A stretch of 8,362 nt of DNA from the NCBI GenBank assembly GCA_031285605.1, contig JAITVW010000138.1:1-8362 (forward strand), read 5' to 3'. This DNA is from Fusobacteriales bacterium (GTDB lineage Bacteria > Fusobacteriota > Fusobacteriia > Fusobacteriales > Leptotrichiaceae). The notes under the pieces are model-generated. The model saw only the letters and a program-made list of their open reading frames with translations, ran no database searches and was not told the DNA's origin. Position 1 is the first letter of the stretch; each line of letters opens with the position of its first letter. Positions 6,147-8,362 of this stretch are shown piece after piece. The position numbers and the translations under genes are program-made.

Positions 6147-6719
6147 ATGAATAATGACGATATAATGAAAAAAATAGAACAGGAAAAAGACAGGGCATAT
6201 AATAAACAGCTTGAAAAGAATATTTTTTTGGGTGAATATAAAGAGAGGGTAATTGCTGCTTTGACAAAAGAAGAAGTAGAAGAGAAGGGAGTGTACAAGG
6301 AAATAATTCAGGCATTTAAGACAAAAGAAGCAAAAAACCTCAAAATTGCCAGAGATATAGAGTTCTCAAAGATAAAGGACTATGTTACGGAAGCTGAAAA
6401 AATTGGTATAAATTATCAGCTCGTAGACGGGTTATCTTATTCAGGAAACATAGGTCTGGTAGTGTCAGCAGATGATGCACTGGAAAATCCGGTGGAAAAT
6501 CCTATAATAAAAAGTGTACCTGAAAGATTCAGGGAAAAGGGTCTTGCTGATGTATATTATGAATCAATGGGGGAAAAAATCTGTGAATTTCATAAAAAAG
6601 TTATACATGACGAACTGCCGGAATTTGAAAGTAAATATAGAGATGTTACGTTAATAGATAAAGTTCTGGGAGTAAAATGTCCAATAGATGAAAAATTAGG
6701 AGGAAAAAAACGTGGTTGA
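6147..6719 (+). CDS. yueI: YueI family protein (DUF1694)
   Basis: This 190-residue cytoplasmic protein belongs to the YueI/DUF1694 family, whose function is not established. Family-like segments are the N-terminal [18 protein letters not shown] (27-44), then [20 protein letters not shown] (65-84), INYQLVDG (88-95) and [14 protein letters not shown] (102-115). The fold recalls small alpha/beta proteins such as ribosomal L7Ae-like modules, but that is only an impression. Bacillus-type members are about 130-150 residues as I recall. This one continues for about 70 more residues, including [20 protein letters not shown] (124-143), and ends with the basic KLGGKKRG partly encoded by the murA ribosome binding site. 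The start at 6147 is preferred over 6138 because of ribosome binding site spacing. Its TGA lies inside murA (8-nt overlap), suggesting coupled translation. The gene name is by family only; B. subtilis yueI is not itself characterised. Confidence 0.8.
   Translation: MNNDDIMKKIEQEKDRAYNKQLEKNIFLGEYKERVIAALTKEEVEEKGVYKEIIQAFKTKEAKNLKIARDIEFSKIKDYVTEAEKIGINYQLVDGLSYSGNIGLVVSADDALENPVENPIIKSVPERFREKGLADVYYESMGEKICEFHKKVIHDELPEFESKYRDVTLIDKVLGVKCPIDEKLGGKKRG
6698..6703 (+). promoter_or_regulatory. Ribosome binding site for the GTG start of murA
   Basis: AGGAGG, 8 nt before the GTG at 6712, supports that non-ATG start. There is no in-frame ATG near the start of the MurA frame, and the resulting N-terminus (MVDGFKITG) aligns with the normal MurA start. 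The site is inside the last codons of yueI. Confidence 0.85.
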
Positions 6720-7983
6720 TGGATTCAAAATAACTGGAAAAAAAGCATTGAACGGGATAATACCAGTAAGCGGGGCAAAAAATGCGGCACTGCCTATACT
6801 AATAGGAACACTTGTGGAAAAAGGAGAGTATATTATCAGAAATGTACCGAATCTGAGAGATATAAGAGTATTGGTAAAACTTCTTGAAGATTTGGGAATG
6901 GCAGTGGAGCAAATTAATGAAAATGATTATAAAATAATAAATAATGGTTTTAGAAGAAACGAAGCAAGCTATGAAATAGTGAAAAAAATGAGAGCTTCAT
7001 TTTTAGTTATGGGTCCGATGATCAGTAATCTGAATGAATCAGTAGTTTCGCTTCCGGGAGGATGTGCAATAGGCTCAAGACCTGTAGATCTGCATATAAA
7101 AGGTTTTGAGGCACTTGGTGCAGAAATTACTCAGGTACATGGATATATTCATGCAAAATCTGATAATCTGAAAGGTGCAGAAATAAATTTAAAGTTCCCG
7201 AGTGTAGGGGCTACAGAAAATTTACTGATGGCAGCAGTAAAAGTTCCCGGAAAAACAATAATAGGAAATGCAGCAAGAGAACCTGAAATAGTAGATTTGG
7301 GAAATTTTTTGATAAAAATGGGGGCTAAGATAACAGGTCTGGGGACAAGTTCTATAGAAATAGAAGGTGTGGAGGAGCTTCATGCGTGTGAATACAGTGT
7401 AATGCCGGACAGAATAGAAGCAGGAACTTATATTATCGCCTCTATAATTACAAACGGTGAATTAAAAGTAAAAGATGCAAGATTAGATGATCTTGGAGTT
7501 TTCAAAACTGAGCTTGAAGATATGGGAATAGTTTTTGAGTATGAAGACGGGAATATACTAAAAATAAACGGAAAACTTGAAAACCTGAAATCTGCAAGAA
7601 TAAGAACAATACCTCATCCGGGATTTCCCACTGATATGCAGCCGCAGATGATGCTGTTATTATCACTTATTAACGGTACAAGCGAGCTTGAGGAAACAGT
7701 TTTTGAGAATAGATTTATGCATGTTCCGGAATTTAACAGAATGGGGACTGATATAAGTATCAGACACGGTGTTGCTGTGGTAAGCGGAGGACTTCCCTTA
7801 AGCGGTGCAAAGGTAATGGCATCTGATCTGAGAGCAGGAGCCGCTTTGGTGCTGGCAGGACTGGCAGCAGAGGGAACTACTGTAGTAAACAGGGTTTATC
7901 ATATAGACAGAGGATATGACAAGCTTGAGGAGAAATTAAATAAAGTCGGGGCTAAAATCGAAAGAATAAAACTAGATGCATAA
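6712..7983 (+). CDS. murA: UDP-N-acetylglucosamine 1-carboxyvinyltransferase MurA
   Basis: MurA transfers enolpyruvate from PEP to UDP-GlcNAc, the first committed cytoplasmic step of peptidoglycan synthesis. At 423 residues it is full length (E. coli 419). Visible active-site elements are K23-N24 in [11 protein letters not shown] (20-30), the mobile-loop Cys118 in [18 protein letters not shown] (114-131), equivalent to E. coli Cys115 and the fosfomycin target, D308 in PGFPTDMQ (303-310), [14 protein letters not shown] (332-345) and R400 in HIDRGYD (397-403). Because Cys118 is present rather than Asp, the enzyme is not intrinsically fosfomycin-insensitive by that route. It starts with GTG, supported by AGGAGG 8 nt upstream, and overlaps the end of the YueI gene by 8 nt. 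rlmB follows 11 nt after the stop. Whether a second MurA paralogue exists cannot be seen here. Confidence 0.98.
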   Translation: MVDGFKITGKKALNGIIPVSGAKNAALPILIGTLVEKGEYIIRNVPNLRDIRVLVKLLEDLGMAVEQINENDYKIINNGFRRNEASYEIVKKMRASFLVMGPMISNLNESVVSLPGGCAIGSRPVDLHIKGFEALGAEITQVHGYIHAKSDNLKGAEINLKFPSVGATENLLMAAVKVPGKTIIGNAAREPEIVDLGNFLIKMGAKITGLGTSSIEIEGVEELHACEYSVMPDRIEAGTYIIASIITNGELKVKDARLDDLGVFKTELEDMGIVFEYEDGNILKINGKLENLKSARIRTIPHPGFPTDMQPQMMLLLSLINGTSELEETVFENRFMHVPEFNRMGTDISIRHGVAVVSGGLPLSGAKVMASDLRAGAALVLAGLAAEGTTVVNRVYHIDRGYDKLEEKLNKVGAKIERIKLDA

Positions 7984-7994
7984 CAGGGAGAAAA

Positions 7995-8362
7995 ATGGAA
8001 AAAATCATTGGATTAAATGCTGTAAGAGAAGCACTTGACAGCAGTAAAAACATTGAAAAAATTGAAATTTACAAAGGTACTAATAAAGACAGAATAAGAG
8101 ATATTTTGAGCAAAGCCAGCAAAAAGAATATAAAAATTTTTTATACGGATAAACGTCAGGAAAATTCTCAGGGAATAGCAGCTTTAGTTTCTGAGTATGA
8201 CTATTATCTGGAATTAAATGAATTTTTGGAAAAAGTTTTGGCGAAGCAGAGCTCGATAGTCTTAGTACTGGATCAAATTCAGGATCCAAGAAATTTTGGT
8301 GCAATAATAAGATCCGCAGAATGTTTTGGCGTAGACGGAATAATAATTCAGGACAGAAACAG
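7995..8362 (+). CDS. rlmB: TrmH/SpoU-family 23S rRNA 2'-O-methyltransferase, RlmB-like (3' end missing)
   Basis: The frame runs from ATG 7995 to the window end, giving 122 complete codons. AGGGAG (7985-7990) lies 4 nt before the ATG. The N-terminal SpoU substrate-binding domain (about 1-75) shows IGLNAVREAL (5-14), KIEIYKG (22-28), the DRIRDILSKA stretch (32-41) and QGIAALVSEYDY (59-70). The SPOUT catalytic domain begins with motif 1, VLDQIQDPRNFGAIIRSAEC (91-110), carrying the conserved Asn and Arg of the SAM-dependent 2'-O-methyltransferases, then GVDGIII (112-118). RlmB methylates the ribose of G2251 in E. coli 23S rRNA using SAM as a trefoil-knot dimer. Paralogues such as TrmH/YsgA are possible, but the N-terminal domain and DPRNFGAIIRSAE favour RlmB. 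It is likely co-transcribed with murA. Confidence 0.9.
   Translation, partial: MEKIIGLNAVREALDSSKNIEKIEIYKGTNKDRIRDILSKASKKNIKIFYTDKRQENSQGIAALVSEYDYYLELNEFLEKVLAKQSSIVLVLDQIQDPRNFGAIIRSAECFGVDGIIIQDRN

Noticed and set aside
5947..6315. 122-codon open frame on the - strand across the intergenic gap and yueI start
   Set aside because: Its composition (runs of Leu, Phe, Tyr, Lys) reflects AT-rich antisense DNA. It crosses the terminator palindrome and a well-supported gene on the other strand, and has no recognisable motif.
1..8362. CRISPR arrays, tRNA or rRNA genes, insertion sequences, integrase or defence genes
   Set aside because: No spaced direct repeats, cloverleaf-like segments, transposase motifs or terminal inverted repeats were found on either strand.

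Overview
The window is AT-rich (roughly one third G+C by eye) and densely packed, with every supported gene on the + strand and clear purine-rich ribosome binding sites. Tandem GT9 (heptosyltransferase-type) genes imply an outer membrane with LPS or lipooligosaccharide. A YueI/DUF1694 gene and a DUF4912 gene are families I associate mainly with Firmicutes and related low-GC lineages. A low-GC diderm such as a fusobacterium (Leptotrichiaceae: Sebaldella or Leptotrichia-like) fits best. This placement is an inference from family content and base composition, not a species identification.

Region 1 (1-5936) reads as one operon. It starts with the C-terminal part of a kinase-like protein that resembles LPS-core or Bud32-like kinases. 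Three divergent family-9 glycosyltransferases follow, spaced 14, 2 and 1 nt from the gene before each. Then comes tsaD, which overlaps the third transferase by 20 nt, and finally a 450-residue DUF4912 protein with a glutamate-rich linker. The first four genes probably extend and decorate the inner core of a surface glycolipid. TsaD is the universal tRNA t6A enzyme and appears to be carried along in the transcript. The role of the DUF4912 protein is unknown.

Region 2 (5937-6146) is the only real intergenic gap. It holds a small GC-rich hairpin in its middle and a perfect 22-bp palindrome followed by eight T, which is the best terminator candidate in the window.

Region 3 (6147-8362) is a second operon: a YueI-family (DUF1694) protein, murA (first committed step of peptidoglycan synthesis, 8-nt overlap with yueI) and the start of an rlmB-type 23S rRNA 2'-O-methyltransferase, cut by the window end.

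The window is mostly envelope biosynthesis plus housekeeping RNA modification. I see no mobile element, CRISPR array, tRNA, rRNA or defence system. The least-explained parts are the DUF4912 protein, the kinase-like protein with Gly at the usual catalytic Asp position, a 20-bp perfect palindrome inside the second transferase gene, and the structured intergenic gap.
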